Below the pieces are notes generated by a model. It searched no databases, was not told the origin of the DNA, and saw nothing but the letters and a program-made list of their open reading frames with translations. Position numbers and translations under genes: made by a program. DNA of 64,000 nt from Novosphingobium mathurense (GTDB lineage: Bacteria > Pseudomonadota > Alphaproteobacteria > Sphingomonadales > Sphingomonadaceae). Of this stretch, positions 45,303 through 54,059 are shown one piece after another (position 1 is the first letter of the stretch; each line of letters begins with the position of its first letter). The stretch lies in assembly GCF_900168325.1 (NCBI RefSeq), contig NZ_FVZE01000003.1:434001-498000 (forward strand). Direction: 5' to 3'.

Positions 45303-45524
45303 CGGCGCGCCACATTTTCTGAGAAGCGACTACGGGCCCGCCACGTGCGGGTACGGGATGCATACGCGTGCCTTGGTTTCACGAGGGGCGTCCTGTTCGC
45401 GCCGCGATGGACCGATGTCGGCACGTCCCGCGCGGTTGTCGTCCAATCTCAAGCGGGCTTCCTCAACGAAGCGCCAAGCGACTATGCGCCTTGTCCGGGG
45501 CATGGACGAAGTGGAGACAAGATC

Positions 45525-46088
45525 GTGAGTACCTGCCCGACACGAAGCGGCGAGATTGAGCTGGCCGACGCCCAAGCAGACCTGAAAACGGAGGCCTTGC
45601 GCAAGGACCTGCGTCTCGGCCTGCAACTGTGCCGCGCCAATACGCTATCGCTCACCCGTCTGCAGCTTGCGCTCAAGAGCGGTGACAGGCGCAGTACGCT
45701 TGAAGCGATCGATCGGCTCCACGCGCTCGATACGCAGATGGGCAGGCTCGTGCGGCAGGTGCCGGGCCATGCCAATGACGATCCGGAAATGCAGGCGCTG
45801 GCGCGCCACGTCGACGAGCAGAACATGGCGATTGCCTTCGAGAAGCTCGCACTGGTCAGCGCAGTAAGCGGGCCCAACCTCGTATCGCGCCACCCTGCGT
45901 GGAATGGCGGCCGGGAAACTTCGGAAGACTTCCCCGACCTGCCGGATCCTGGCGAACCGCTGCCGGATTTGCCCGACCATCTGATCGTTGCCGACGAACT
46001 GCCCTACCGCAAATGGCTGGGCGTCCTGCTTGGCCTGCTCGTCTTCATGGCCATCGCCTTTGCGGCGGTCTTCGCGCTGACGGGATAA
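45525..46088 (+). CDS. Hypothetical C-terminally membrane-anchored protein, 187 aa
   Basis: The GTG at 45525 has GGAG 10 nt upstream and is preferred over the in-frame 45345 start, whose extra residues lack coding character. The protein is mainly helical (LRKDLRLGLQLCRANTLSLTRLQLAL; IDRLHALDTQMGRLVRQV), followed by an acidic proline-rich linker (DFPDLPDPGEPLPDLPDH) and one C-terminal transmembrane helix (LGVLLGLLVFMAIAFAAVFAL). This is a tail-anchor layout with the bulk in the cytoplasm. The family is not recognised. Its closeness to the ATPase-channel pair may be incidental. Confidence 0.7.
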   Translation: MSTCPTRSGEIELADAQADLKTEALRKDLRLGLQLCRANTLSLTRLQLALKSGDRRSTLEAIDRLHALDTQMGRLVRQVPGHANDDPEMQALARHVDEQNMAIAFEKLALVSAVSGPNLVSRHPAWNGGRETSEDFPDLPDPGEPLPDLPDHLIVADELPYRKWLGVLLGLLVFMAIAFAAVFALTG

Positions 46089-46456
46089 GGCGCAGCGCGA
46101 AGATCCTGTCCGTTCTGTTCGCGAAATATGACAAAGATGCGCGTCGGACAAACCATGTAATTCAAGCGTTGCGAAGCTTTGTCATCGACATGAAAGGCGA
46201 GCTATATGGCTCGCCGAACATGGCAGCCATCTAGATTGAACGAAGGTTTTCGATCTTCGGTCATGCAAAAGAGCCGTTCGAACTGGCTTTTGGGAATTTG
46301 GATTGAAACGCAGATGCCCAGCCGCTCGGGCCGACCCGATACGGGCGAATGGCAGCCATTTGGAGAGGGTGACGGTCGGATAGAAACGCCTTTTTCCGAC
46401 CTTTGGCGTTCATCATCGCAAATGGAAGCCATGCCAACCATAAGCCGACAGTGGCC
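46089..46456. other. Gap without a supported gene
   Basis: A small hairpin GGCGAGC-TATATG-GCTCGCC lies near 46196-46215, and an imperfect AGCC/GGCT stem followed by TTTT near 46270-46292 could end the preceding plus-strand transcript weakly. Nothing else is seen. Confidence 0.3.
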
Positions 46457-46789
46457 TTATGAATACACGAAGAACTCCAGTGTGGGCTCGTTTACCGTCC
46501 ATGTATTGACACTGCCCTTGAGGAACGATGCGCAGCTTCCGGCCTTCAGTTCATGAATCTCTCCACCGGAGGTCTGCACAGTAAGATGGCCATGGATGAT
46601 ATAGACGATCTCGTTCTGATGGCAGGGTACTTTCGTGCCTCCCTGTGCCTGTTCCGGAGTGGCGCGCCAGAAACCTGCGGAGAGCTTGCCATCGCCATCG
46701 TCTCGCAGCATGTGAACTTCACCGACTTCGAACGGCTCCCAATCTTCCGCAGCGATGGAACTGGAGATTATGTCGGGAATGGCGATCAT
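46457..46789 (-). CDS. Cupin-domain protein
   Basis: A 110-aa single-cupin protein. The first metal-binding motif region reads VPCHQNEIVYIIHGHLTVQTSGG, with one histidine and a glutamate in place, and the second motif is degenerate (GSCASFLKGSVNTWTV), as in the cupin_3/EutQ-like group, where metal binding may be lost. It is 68 nt downstream of a TonB-dependent receptor on the same strand and may act on the imported ligand. Its reaction is unknown. Confidence 0.85.
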   Translation of the reverse strand: MIAIPDIISSSIAAEDWEPFEVGEVHMLRDDGDGKLSAGFWRATPEQAQGGTKVPCHQNEIVYIIHGHLTVQTSGGEIHELKAGSCASFLKGSVNTWTVNEPTLEFFVYS

Positions 46790-46857
46790 ATTGATACTCT
46801 TCTATGGGGTGTTGAAGGCCGCCCCCGGCATAGGAGCGGCCCTTGTTATTGCTTTTC

Positions 46858-49059
46858 TCAGAAGGTTTTGGTGACCGACAGGCCGAAGGTGCGCGGATCG
46901 CCATGCTTCGTGAAGTAGATGCTCATCGGAGAGAAAGGCACGGACTCGTTGAGGTAGTGCGTTTCGAAGACATTCTTCACAAAGGCCCCGATCGTCAGCC
47001 CCGCATTCTCGTTCTCAAGGCTGAGAAACGCGTTGGTGATCGTGTAGCTCTTCTGACTGGCGAACGGGTCCTGATTGTTATCGAAATACTGACGGCTGTT
47101 ATATGTCGCTTCGGCCCGAGGCGTCAGCGTTACGCCTTCGCCCAGTGTGAAGGCATATTGTGCCGAGGCCGTCAGGTTGAGGCGCGGCGCCAGCGGCAGA
47201 CGATTGCCAGACAGTGAAGAGAGGTTGGCTATGGTGACCTTCTTGATCTTCGCATCGAGCAGGGTGCCGGCGAACTGGAGTTTGAATGCGGAAACCGGAC
47301 GCAGGATCAGGTCGAATTCCAAGCCATAAGTGCGTGCACTTGCCGCATTGACAACTTGCGTAACGGGCACCACGCCGTCAACGAAGTTGAATACCTGCAT
47401 ATCGCTGAAGTCATTGTAGAATCCGGCGAGGTTCAACGTGACGGCACGATTGAGCCAGCTTGATTTCAGGCCGATTTCATAGGCGTTCACATATTCCGGT
47501 TTGACCGTCGTGAACTCGCCAGGCACGAACACGGTGCCGTTAAAGCCTCCTGTTTTGAAACCCCGGTTAAAGCTGGCGTAAAGCAGCTTGGTGGGATCGA
47601 CCTGATAGTTCACGCCGACCTTATATGTCGGCGCCTTGAACGTGCGCTTGGTGTACGCATCCACCAATGTGACCGGTACGCCGGAGAAATCATATACGCC
47701 GTCGTCGATGGTCAGGAAGCTGATGCTCTTCTTTTCGTAAGTATAGCGTGCGCCCGCAATCAGGTTCAGCTTGTCCGTGACCTGATAGGTAACCTGACCA
47801 AAGGCCGCATAATCGGCGGTCTTCTGGTTGTAGCTCTGATCGCTTGTGCCGCCAAAGAAGGTCGTGATGTTGCTTGCGGTCAGGCGCTCGCGGAAATAAT
47901 ACAGCCCACCGAGCCATGACAGGGGGCTGTCATTGTCCGATGCCAGACGGATTTCCTGCGAGACCTGACGGCTGAGGTCATGATAGTCGACCGTCGCGAC
48001 TTCCGCGGGGGAAGCGTCGGTGTCTTCCCATGTCGAATAACGCGTGCGGTCATAGGACGTCACCGATACGAGATTCGCGCCGCCCAGATCGGCTTCCATA
48101 CGGAGGATCGCGCCTTTCTGACGGATGCGTTCGCGTTCGTTCTGGTAGGGGCTGGAGATCGTGTAGAAATCCTTGCTGGCGACGAAACCGTTGATGTCGC
48201 CAAGCTCGCCGGTACCGGTCGGGACCAGGCCACGGCTGTAATAGTAGTTCGGGTTCGCCTTGGTATTGGCGGCATGCACGTTCGCCGTGATCGTGACGTC
48301 TTCGCTCGCCTTGTAGCGGGCGATAGCGCGACCCGCATAGGTGCGATAGCCATAGGTACGGCGGCTGGTGAAATCGTTGAACTCTACGCCCTGACGGCGG
48401 TCATAAGTGCCAGCAAAGCGCACCGAAAGCTGCTCGTTAAGCGGGATCGTCACCCCGCCTTCAATGCCTCGCTGAAAGAATTCACCAGCGCTGGCAGTGA
48501 CATAGCCTTCGAAATCGTCGCCCGGTTGCTTGGAATTGAAGTTGATCGCGCCAGCGGTGGTGTTCTTGCCATAAAGAATGCCCTGCGGGCCGCGCAGCAC
48601 CTCAACACTTGCCAGGTCGTACATCTGCGCCAGCTGGCCTGAGCGCGCGGCAATGAAGACTTCGTCCTGATACACGCCGACTGCCTGCTGGTCGGTGGCA
48701 TTGAAGCTCTTGAAGCTTATGCCGCGGATCGCAAACACAGGCTTGGAGAACTGGAAAGAACCGGCGATCTGGAGGCCGGGCGTGGCGACCGCAAGGCTAC
48801 GCGGATCGTTGATATGCGATTGGGCGAGTGCAGCGCCGTCAAACGCGGCGATCGAGATCGGCACTTTTTGCAGTGGTTCCGCCCGGCGCTGTGCCGTCAC
48901 GATGATTTCGCCTTCGCCGGGGGCGTTGCCTGCAGACTGGGGTTCAGGCCTTTCTTGTGCAAGCGCGACAGAGGAGCAGCCACAAAGCGCCGCTGCAAGC
49001 AGCGAACGCGTTACATACGCGAACGTAGTCGATTGTTGAGTCAAAAGAAAACCCCCCAT
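46858..49059 (-). CDS. TonB-dependent receptor
   Basis: A 733-aa outer-membrane receptor. A signal peptide (LLAAALCGCSSVALAQ) precedes the plug: EIIVTAQRRAEPLQKVPISI and VEVLRGPQGILYGKNTTAGAIN. The beta-barrel ends in TFGLSVTKTF with the terminal phenylalanine. It belongs to the broad sphingomonad receptor group used for aromatics, siderophore-like compounds or glycans. The neighbour is a cupin rather than glycosidases, so no substrate is suggested. A possible promoter is TTGACA at 49134-49129 with a weak -10 17 nt further on. Confidence 0.94.
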   Translation of the reverse strand: MGGFLLTQQSTTFAYVTRSLLAAALCGCSSVALAQERPEPQSAGNAPGEGEIIVTAQRRAEPLQKVPISIAAFDGAALAQSHINDPRSLAVATPGLQIAGSFQFSKPVFAIRGISFKSFNATDQQAVGVYQDEVFIAARSGQLAQMYDLASVEVLRGPQGILYGKNTTAGAINFNSKQPGDDFEGYVTASAGEFFQRGIEGGVTIPLNEQLSVRFAGTYDRRQGVEFNDFTSRRTYGYRTYAGRAIARYKASEDVTITANVHAANTKANPNYYYSRGLVPTGTGELGDINGFVASKDFYTISSPYQNERERIRQKGAILRMEADLGGANLVSVTSYDRTRYSTWEDTDASPAEVATVDYHDLSRQVSQEIRLASDNDSPLSWLGGLYYFRERLTASNITTFFGGTSDQSYNQKTADYAAFGQVTYQVTDKLNLIAGARYTYEKKSISFLTIDDGVYDFSGVPVTLVDAYTKRTFKAPTYKVGVNYQVDPTKLLYASFNRGFKTGGFNGTVFVPGEFTTVKPEYVNAYEIGLKSSWLNRAVTLNLAGFYNDFSDMQVFNFVDGVVPVTQVVNAASARTYGLEFDLILRPVSAFKLQFAGTLLDAKIKKVTIANLSSLSGNRLPLAPRLNLTASAQYAFTLGEGVTLTPRAEATYNSRQYFDNNQDPFASQKSYTITNAFLSLENENAGLTIGAFVKNVFETHYLNESVPFSPMSIYFTKHGDPRTFGLSVTKTF

Positions 49060-49459
49060 GGAAGCGCCAAGCGCGCAAATACTTTATGTTTAAAATTCTT
49101 TGGCCAACATCTGCAATGCGTCCGGGGCTGTCAAGATCAATTTTCTGGGCAGGCTCAGAAGTTATTGATCAGAGGCAGAAGTTGGCGGTCGCAGTGACGC
49201 CTGCGCCAGAAAAGGAGGAGGCTTTCAGGCATCGACAGTGGCATGTCGCGATGCGCCGCCAGTATAGGTGCGGACCTGCCCAGCGGTCGTGAAAAAGCAG
49301 ATCGGACGAGCGTTCGCATAACCCACCTGTTATGCAGCATGCCACCCTTGTTGCGTCCGATCAGGCATCCCGCCCCCCTTTTTCACCCCAAGGATGGATG
49401 TTGTACGGCGCGCTTTGAGTTAGACGGCGCCGAGCATATTCGTCTTGCGCTAGGGGAGC

Positions 49460-49600
49460 TGAGATGTGCCAGGCCTTTGTCAGGCGATTGAAGGAGCCCC
49501 TGTCGCTCCACCGTTCCCAGCGATTGTAGAGCGACATTTGCAGGTCGTAGTCACGCGGTGTATCCCGCTGTCTCATCCCAACACGATTGACAAGGATAAT
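49460..49600 (-). pseudogene. Remnant of an IS5-family transposase
   Basis: About 45 codons read as the N-terminal domain of IS5-type (IS427-like) transposases: the pattern V-x-R-x-G-x-x-x-RD-x-P-RDY, then SLYNRWERWSDRGSFNRL. Neither the DDE catalytic part nor terminal repeats are found, so only a fragment persists. It lies between a receptor gene and the terminator of the dehydrogenase gene, in a 717-nt stretch that otherwise contains no gene. Confidence 0.6.
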
Positions 49601-49650
49601 CCCGCGCGGATCACGCGGGTCATCAACCCGCTCGCGACGATGGCTCATCG

Positions 49651-49690
49651 AAAAAGGGCTGACGGCGCGCCATCCGCTCGTCCGTCAGCC
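49651..49690 (-). terminator. Intrinsic terminator of the amino-acid dehydrogenase gene
   Basis: A perfect 9-bp stem (GGCTGACGG, 49657-49665, with 49682-49690) followed on the minus strand by TTTTT (49655-49651), about 87 nt past the stop at 49777. Confidence 0.8.
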
Positions 49691-49776
49691 AAAGGAAATC
49701 GCTCGTGCTTCATGCTCCGCACCGCGAACCTGAATTTCCCCATTACATTAGATCGATGGGTCCATACCCTAGCGGA

Positions 49777-50829
49777 TCAGGTGTTGGCTTGGGCGGGCTG
49801 CGCCATCAGCTGTTCGGCAATGCGGTTGGCCACCTGTGAAGTGGGCAGGTGCAGTTCGCCGGCCTGCTCGAGAATGTCGGCCGTACGCGGCCCGATGCGC
49901 ATTACGCGGGCGCGGACCTGGTTCTCGTCCTCGTGCAGGTATTCCGCCGATACATTGATGATTCCCCCGGCATTGACGACGTAGTCGGGCGCGTAAGTGA
50001 CGTCCATGTCCAGCAGGCGGCCAGCGATATGCGGGGCGGCGAGCTGGTTGTTCGCAGCGCCGCAGACCACCTTGGCCCTGAGTACGTCGAGCGCGGCATC
50101 GTTCAGCGCACCGCCAAGGGCGCAGGGCGCGAAGACTTGCGCATCCACCCCGGCGATGTCCCCGACCGATGCCACCCTGGCCCCGAGCTTGTCGGCAAGT
50201 CCGGCGGCGCGTTCATCGACGATATCGGCCACGACTAGCTGCGCCCCTGCCCTGGCGAGCATGTGGCACAGTTCGGCGCCGACGCTTCCCAGACCCTGAA
50301 CGGCAACCGTCATGCCCGACAGCGACGAACCATAAGCGAACATGGCGGCCGCCTTCATGCCTTCGAACACGCCCAGGGCGGTCCAGGGGGAAGGGTCGCC
50401 GCCGGCGAAGCCCGGCCTTGCGCTGCGACCGGCGACGTGGCTGGTGTGAAGCGCTGCGAATTCCATGTCTTCCACGCCGGTGCCGACATCTTCGGCGGTG
50501 ACGTAGCGTCCGCCCAGCTTCTCGACTTCGCGACCGAAGGCTTCGAACAGGGCGCGGCGGTCGAAATCCCCTTCCGGGCGCCGCAGTACGGACTTGCCCC
50601 CGCCGAACGGCAGTTCGGCCATGGCGTTCTTGTAGCTCATGCCCTCTGCAAGGCGGGCCGCATCGGCAAGCATCGTCTGCGCATCGGGATAGGTCCAGAG
50701 GCGGCAGCCGCCGGCCGCGGGGCCGCGCGCGGTGGAATGAATGGCAATCACGCCGTCGAGACGAGCAGCTTCGTCGATCAGGCGGACATATTCCACGTGC
50801 GGCAATTCGTGGTTGGCAGCGGCAGTCAT
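49777..50829 (-). CDS. Leucine/phenylalanine-type amino-acid dehydrogenase
   Basis: An NAD-dependent oxidative deaminase of the Glu/Leu/Phe/Val dehydrogenase family, 350 aa. The catalytic lysine lies in GMSYKNAMAELPFGGGKSVL, the second conserved residues in YVTAEDVGTG, and the Rossmann motif is VAVQGLGSVGAELC. APDYVVNAGGIIN near the C-terminus is typical of leucine dehydrogenases. It converts branched-chain or aromatic amino acids to 2-oxoacids. It is divergent from an Lrp-type regulator across 128 nt with two dyads, the classical setting for Lrp-controlled catabolic dehydrogenases. Confidence 0.92.
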   Translation of the reverse strand: MTAAANHELPHVEYVRLIDEAARLDGVIAIHSTARGPAAGGCRLWTYPDAQTMLADAARLAEGMSYKNAMAELPFGGGKSVLRRPEGDFDRRALFEAFGREVEKLGGRYVTAEDVGTGVEDMEFAALHTSHVAGRSARPGFAGGDPSPWTALGVFEGMKAAAMFAYGSSLSGMTVAVQGLGSVGAELCHMLARAGAQLVVADIVDERAAGLADKLGARVASVGDIAGVDAQVFAPCALGGALNDAALDVLRAKVVCGAANNQLAAPHIAGRLLDMDVTYAPDYVVNAGGIINVSAEYLHEDENQVRARVMRIGPRTADILEQAGELHLPTSQVANRIAEQLMAQPAQANT

Positions 50830-50868
50830 CTTTTCAAGGCTCCGGTTGGTGTCGTCGCTATTATCGCG

Positions 50869-50954
50869 GAGGTGAGGAGGGAATTCTCACCTCATTGGAG
50901 CTCGTCTGCTTTCAATATGGGAAGGACAGACCTGAATTTTGAGGATATCAGGTC
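50869..50954. promoter_or_regulatory. Two dyads in the dehydrogenase/Lrp divergent region
   Basis: Dyad 1: GAGGTGAG (50869-50876) with CTCACCTC (50886-50893). Dyad 2: GACCTGA (50929-50935) with TCAGGTC (50948-50954), ending 3 nt before the Lrp start codon and overlapping its ribosome-binding site. Their centres are about 60 bp apart, fitting Lrp binding and autoregulation. Confidence 0.55.
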
Positions 50955-50957
50955 ATA

Positions 50958-51419
50958 ATGATCGAACTTGATGCCTATGAGAAAAAGATTCTCCGTGAAC
51001 TCCAGCGCGACGCGAATCAAACGACAGCCCAGATCGCCGAACGGGTGGGGCTGTCCGCATCCCCGTGCTGGCGGCGGATCGACCGGCTCGAACGCGAAGG
51101 CGTGATCAAGCGGCGTGTGGCTCTTGTCGACCGCGAAAAGGTGGGGCTCAACGCTCACGTTTTCGTACAGGTGAAGCTGACAGCGCATGGCCGGGCCAAC
51201 CTCGACGAGTTCGCTAGCAAGATCCGCGAGTTTCCCGAGGTGCTGGACTGTTACGTGCTGATGGGCGCGGTCGATTTCATGATCCGCGTCGTGGCAAAGG
51301 ACATCAACGCCTACGAGCGGTTCTTCTTCGAGGAACTCTCGCAGCTTCCCGGGGTCCAGGAAGTGATCTCCACGGTGGCCCTCTCGCAGATCAAGTCGAC
51401 GACCGAACTGCCCATCTGA
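50958..51419 (+). CDS. Lrp/AsnC-family transcriptional regulator
   Basis: A 153-aa feast/famine regulator. N-terminal helix-turn-helix (residues 4-60: LDAYEKKILRELQRDANQT, then VGLSASPCWRRIDRLEREGVI) and C-terminal RAM domain (about 70-145: VFVQVKLTAHGRANLDEF; VLDCYVLMGAVDFMIRVVAKD). SPCWRRI is typical of the branch next to leucine- or branched-chain-catabolic genes (BkdR-like). It is divergent from the dehydrogenase gene and very probably controls it in response to a branched-chain or aromatic amino acid. Confidence 0.94.
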   Translation: MIELDAYEKKILRELQRDANQTTAQIAERVGLSASPCWRRIDRLEREGVIKRRVALVDREKVGLNAHVFVQVKLTAHGRANLDEFASKIREFPEVLDCYVLMGAVDFMIRVVAKDINAYERFFFEELSQLPGVQEVISTVALSQIKSTTELPI

Positions 51420-51426
51420 CCGCAGT

Positions 51427-52578
51427 TCAGGCGGCGCTGCGGGTGTCTGCCGTAGTCGCCTCGTAAGTGCTGAACAGATCGGCGAAGTGCTCTTCCATGG
51501 ATCGGGCGCGCAGGGCCGGGCGTGGGCGGCTGACAGCGACGTCGCGGATGGCAAGGGCGCAGCTGGCGGCATTGCCCGAGATGTAAGTCCGGCCTGCACC
51601 GCCGGCTGCGTGATCGGCCGCGCCGCCGCCATCCGGAACGATAACCGGCGTGCCGCTGGCGCGGGCCTCGGCCGCCGCCATGCAGAAGGTCTCCGCTTCG
51701 CAGCCGTGGACGAGTGCGTCGGCGCTCGCCATGAGCCGAGCGAAGGTTTGCCGGTTACGTTCGGGCCGGAACAGTCGGATATGCGGGTTGCCCGAGATGT
51801 GCTTGAGGATCGTGCGCTCTTCGCGCCCTTCGCCCAGCATGACGAGGCCGATCGGTGCCCATTGGCTTGCGGCATTCACTGCGTCGATGACCATGGGCCA
51901 GCGTTTCTCCGGGGCAAGCCGACCAACGCCGAGAAGCAGGGTGGCGCCTTCGGGCAGGTCGCAATCGGCCAGAAGCCGCGCGCGCAGCGCGGGATCGCGG
52001 TGATCGGGAGAGAAGCATCCCGGTTCCACGCCCATGGCAATCGTCGTGGTATTGGCAACGCCGCCTTCGCGCAGGCGCCGGGTGAGATCGCTGTTGGCGC
52101 TGACGACATGATCGAACTTGCGGCTGTGCTTGCGCAAGTGCTCCCAGAAGACCGAGAACTGCCAGTCGATCGTCTTGCGCGAAAAGACCTGACCGAACCA
52201 GCGGTAGGCATAGGCCGACAGGGGATCGGCATGCATGATCAGGCTGCGCGGTGCTGGCCCCGGCCATTCGGCAACAAGGCCGGCACTGCGCCACGGCGAA
52301 GTCGCTTCGACGAAGTCCGGCGCTTCGGCATCGAGCGCGGCATATAGCGGTTCGGCCGCGGGAAAGTACCAGTACTTGCGGTCGAGCGGAAAGCGTGGGC
52401 TCTTTACGGTCACGATGCGCGCTCCGGGTCCGCGCTCGATCACTGCGTCTTCGTCGCCCGGGGCGATAATTACGATCTCGTGGCCCAACCGCGGGCCGAT
52501 CTGCAGCTTCTGCTCGACATAGGTGCGTACGCCGCCGCCCATGGGCGAATAGAAGGCGCAGACATCGACGATCTTCAT
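51427..52578 (-). CDS. Family 4 glycosyltransferase
   Basis: A retaining GT-B glycosyltransferase, 383 aa. The ATG at 52578 begins the family start MKIVDVCAFYSPMGGGVRTYV with the glycine-rich acceptor loop. The donor half has LLGVGRLAPEKRWPMVIDAV and the E-x7-E motif in CEAETFCMAAAEARASGTPVI. It is the last gene of a five-gene minus-strand cluster with another GT4, a DUF2141 protein, a polytopic membrane protein and a deacetylase-like protein, suggesting synthesis of a glycolipid or surface saccharide. Residues upstream of 52578 in frame overlap the next gene and are rejected. Confidence 0.92.
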   Translation of the reverse strand: MKIVDVCAFYSPMGGGVRTYVEQKLQIGPRLGHEIVIIAPGDEDAVIERGPGARIVTVKSPRFPLDRKYWYFPAAEPLYAALDAEAPDFVEATSPWRSAGLVAEWPGPAPRSLIMHADPLSAYAYRWFGQVFSRKTIDWQFSVFWEHLRKHSRKFDHVVSANSDLTRRLREGGVANTTTIAMGVEPGCFSPDHRDPALRARLLADCDLPEGATLLLGVGRLAPEKRWPMVIDAVNAASQWAPIGLVMLGEGREERTILKHISGNPHIRLFRPERNRQTFARLMASADALVHGCEAETFCMAAAEARASGTPVIVPDGGGAADHAAGGAGRTYISGNAASCALAIRDVAVSRPRPALRARSMEEHFADLFSTYEATTADTRSAA

Positions 52579-52594
52579 CGGGTGGTGATCCTTT

Positions 52595-53113
52595 CTAGCG
52601 AGCGCGATCGAGCGGCGCGACGCCGAGGCCATGCTGGTAATTGAGGACGATGGTGATGGACGTGGGACCGTTGCCGGCCTCGGCGCTGGCCTTGGCCGCC
52701 TTGGGCTTGCCCCAGCCCAGACGCGGATTTCCGGCAAAGCCGATGCCGTCCGTGCGCCATCCGAACTTTCTGTTCTCGTCGCGGTCGTGAAGCAGGCTCA
52801 CCGCGTAGGTTCCGGGATCGGGCAGGCGGATACACATGACCGGGGTGCCCGTCGTCGGCACCGGCGCCACTACGCGGCGGAAGGTCTTGCCCTCGCTGAT
52901 GAGGATGTTGTCGTCCTCGAGGAAGTCCTTGTTGTTGTCCGGGTAGACCTCGAGCTTGAGAGTGCCCTTGCGGTCCTTGAGACCGTCGACCCTGACCAGG
53001 AACGAGGGGCCGCGCTCGCCCGGGCGGCAACGCCCTTCGGCCTGCCCCAACTCCGGCGTCGAGGGGATCACGGCTGCGGCAAGCATTGGCAGGGCGAGGG
53101 GCAGGGCAGTCAC
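52595..53113 (-). CDS. Exported DUF2141 protein
   Basis: A 172-aa secreted beta-sandwich protein of the DUF2141 family. It starts with GTG at 53113 in a GTGA overlap with the stop of the membrane-protein gene. A signal peptide (LPLALPMLAAAVIPS) precedes a domain with VRVDGLKDRKGTLKLEVYPDN and the DRDENRKFGWRTDGIGFAGNP block that defines the family. Function is unknown; it is commonly found beside glycosyltransferase genes in sphingomonads, and here sits between two of them. Confidence 0.85.
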   Translation of the reverse strand: MTALPLALPMLAAAVIPSTPELGQAEGRCRPGERGPSFLVRVDGLKDRKGTLKLEVYPDNNKDFLEDDNILISEGKTFRRVVAPVPTTGTPVMCIRLPDPGTYAVSLLHDRDENRKFGWRTDGIGFAGNPRLGWGKPKAAKASAEAGNGPTSITIVLNYQHGLGVAPLDRAR

Positions 53114-54036
53114 GCCGGCTTCTCCGGATTGGCCAGATCGTTGATCGCAAGAAGGCTGCCTAGTACGAGATGGGCAGCGAGAATCAGGCCGGCCATCAGC
53201 GCCATAAGCGCGCCGATATCGCGTTCATGGCCCAGCGCTACGACAGCAACGCCGGCGAAGAGCAGGTCCTTGTTGGGCACCAGAGGCAGGCGCGATACGA
53301 GCTGGCGCAGCGTGGCGAGATAGAGCCACCAAGAGAGCGGGACGTCGGGCAAAACGATGTGCCAGAGTAGCGCGGAAAGCAGGGTCGAAAGGCCGATGCG
53401 GGCAAGGTGGACCTGCATGATCATCGACAGTTCGGCGCGTGGGAGGGTGAAGACGCGTCGCCGCCAGATCGTCGCTGCCACGGAAATCGCGAGGATTACA
53501 CCCAGCGAAAGGGTGAGCATGTGTGCATCGAGCCCGAGCTGGGTCGATCCGATCATCGGGAGCATCACGACGAGAAGCAGGACGGTGACGCCATTGCCGG
53601 CCATGGCCGAGAGGATCGCGACATCCTTTACCGCGCCGAATGGTGCTGCATCGAGCGAAACGCGGCGCCGTGCCCAGGTGTAGAAGTAGGCCTCGCCGAG
53701 GTAGCCCAGCAACAGCTCGTTGTAGACTTTCTTGCGCAGCAGGGCGAGAAAACCGGCAGGCGGGATGGTCCACAGACGGCGGAAGATCACCCATTCGCTT
53801 GCCGGTGCAACGAAATAGGCAGCGGCAAAGACGACCCAGAAGCCCGGCGATACCGGGATCATGCCGAGGACGTGGTGGATGTCGAGCCGGCTCATCTCGT
53901 GGAAGACAGTGGCAATGACGGCCAGCGAGAGCACGATCGAGAACACGGCATTGCGGCCGCGGGTGGACTTGCGGTCCAACGGCGTCAGCTCGATTGCAGC
54001 TGCGTCATTTGCCAGGATGGCGGCGGGTTCGGACAC
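53110..54036 (-). CDS. Polytopic membrane protein of the glycosyl cluster
   Basis: A 308-aa integral membrane protein with about seven or eight helices (FSIVLSLAVIATVFHEM; PGFWVVFAAAYFVAPASEWVIF; GVTVLLLVVMLPMIG; LGVILAISVAATIW; ALMAGLILAAHLVL). The GTG at 54036 has GGAG upstream. The FRRLWTIP...NELLLGYLGEAYFYTWARRR segment recalls the lysylphosphatidylglycerol-synthase/UPF0104 membrane family, but the match is weak. Coupled to the DUF2141 gene by a 4-nt overlap, it may be a flippase-like or acceptor-handling partner of the two glycosyltransferases. Confidence 0.8.
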   Translation of the reverse strand: MSEPAAILANDAAAIELTPLDRKSTRGRNAVFSIVLSLAVIATVFHEMSRLDIHHVLGMIPVSPGFWVVFAAAYFVAPASEWVIFRRLWTIPPAGFLALLRKKVYNELLLGYLGEAYFYTWARRRVSLDAAPFGAVKDVAILSAMAGNGVTVLLLVVMLPMIGSTQLGLDAHMLTLSLGVILAISVAATIWRRRVFTLPRAELSMIMQVHLARIGLSTLLSALLWHIVLPDVPLSWWLYLATLRQLVSRLPLVPNKDLLFAGVAVVALGHERDIGALMALMAGLILAAHLVLGSLLAINDLANPEKPA

Positions 54037-54059
54037 GAAGTTCTCCGATTAGGGGCTGG

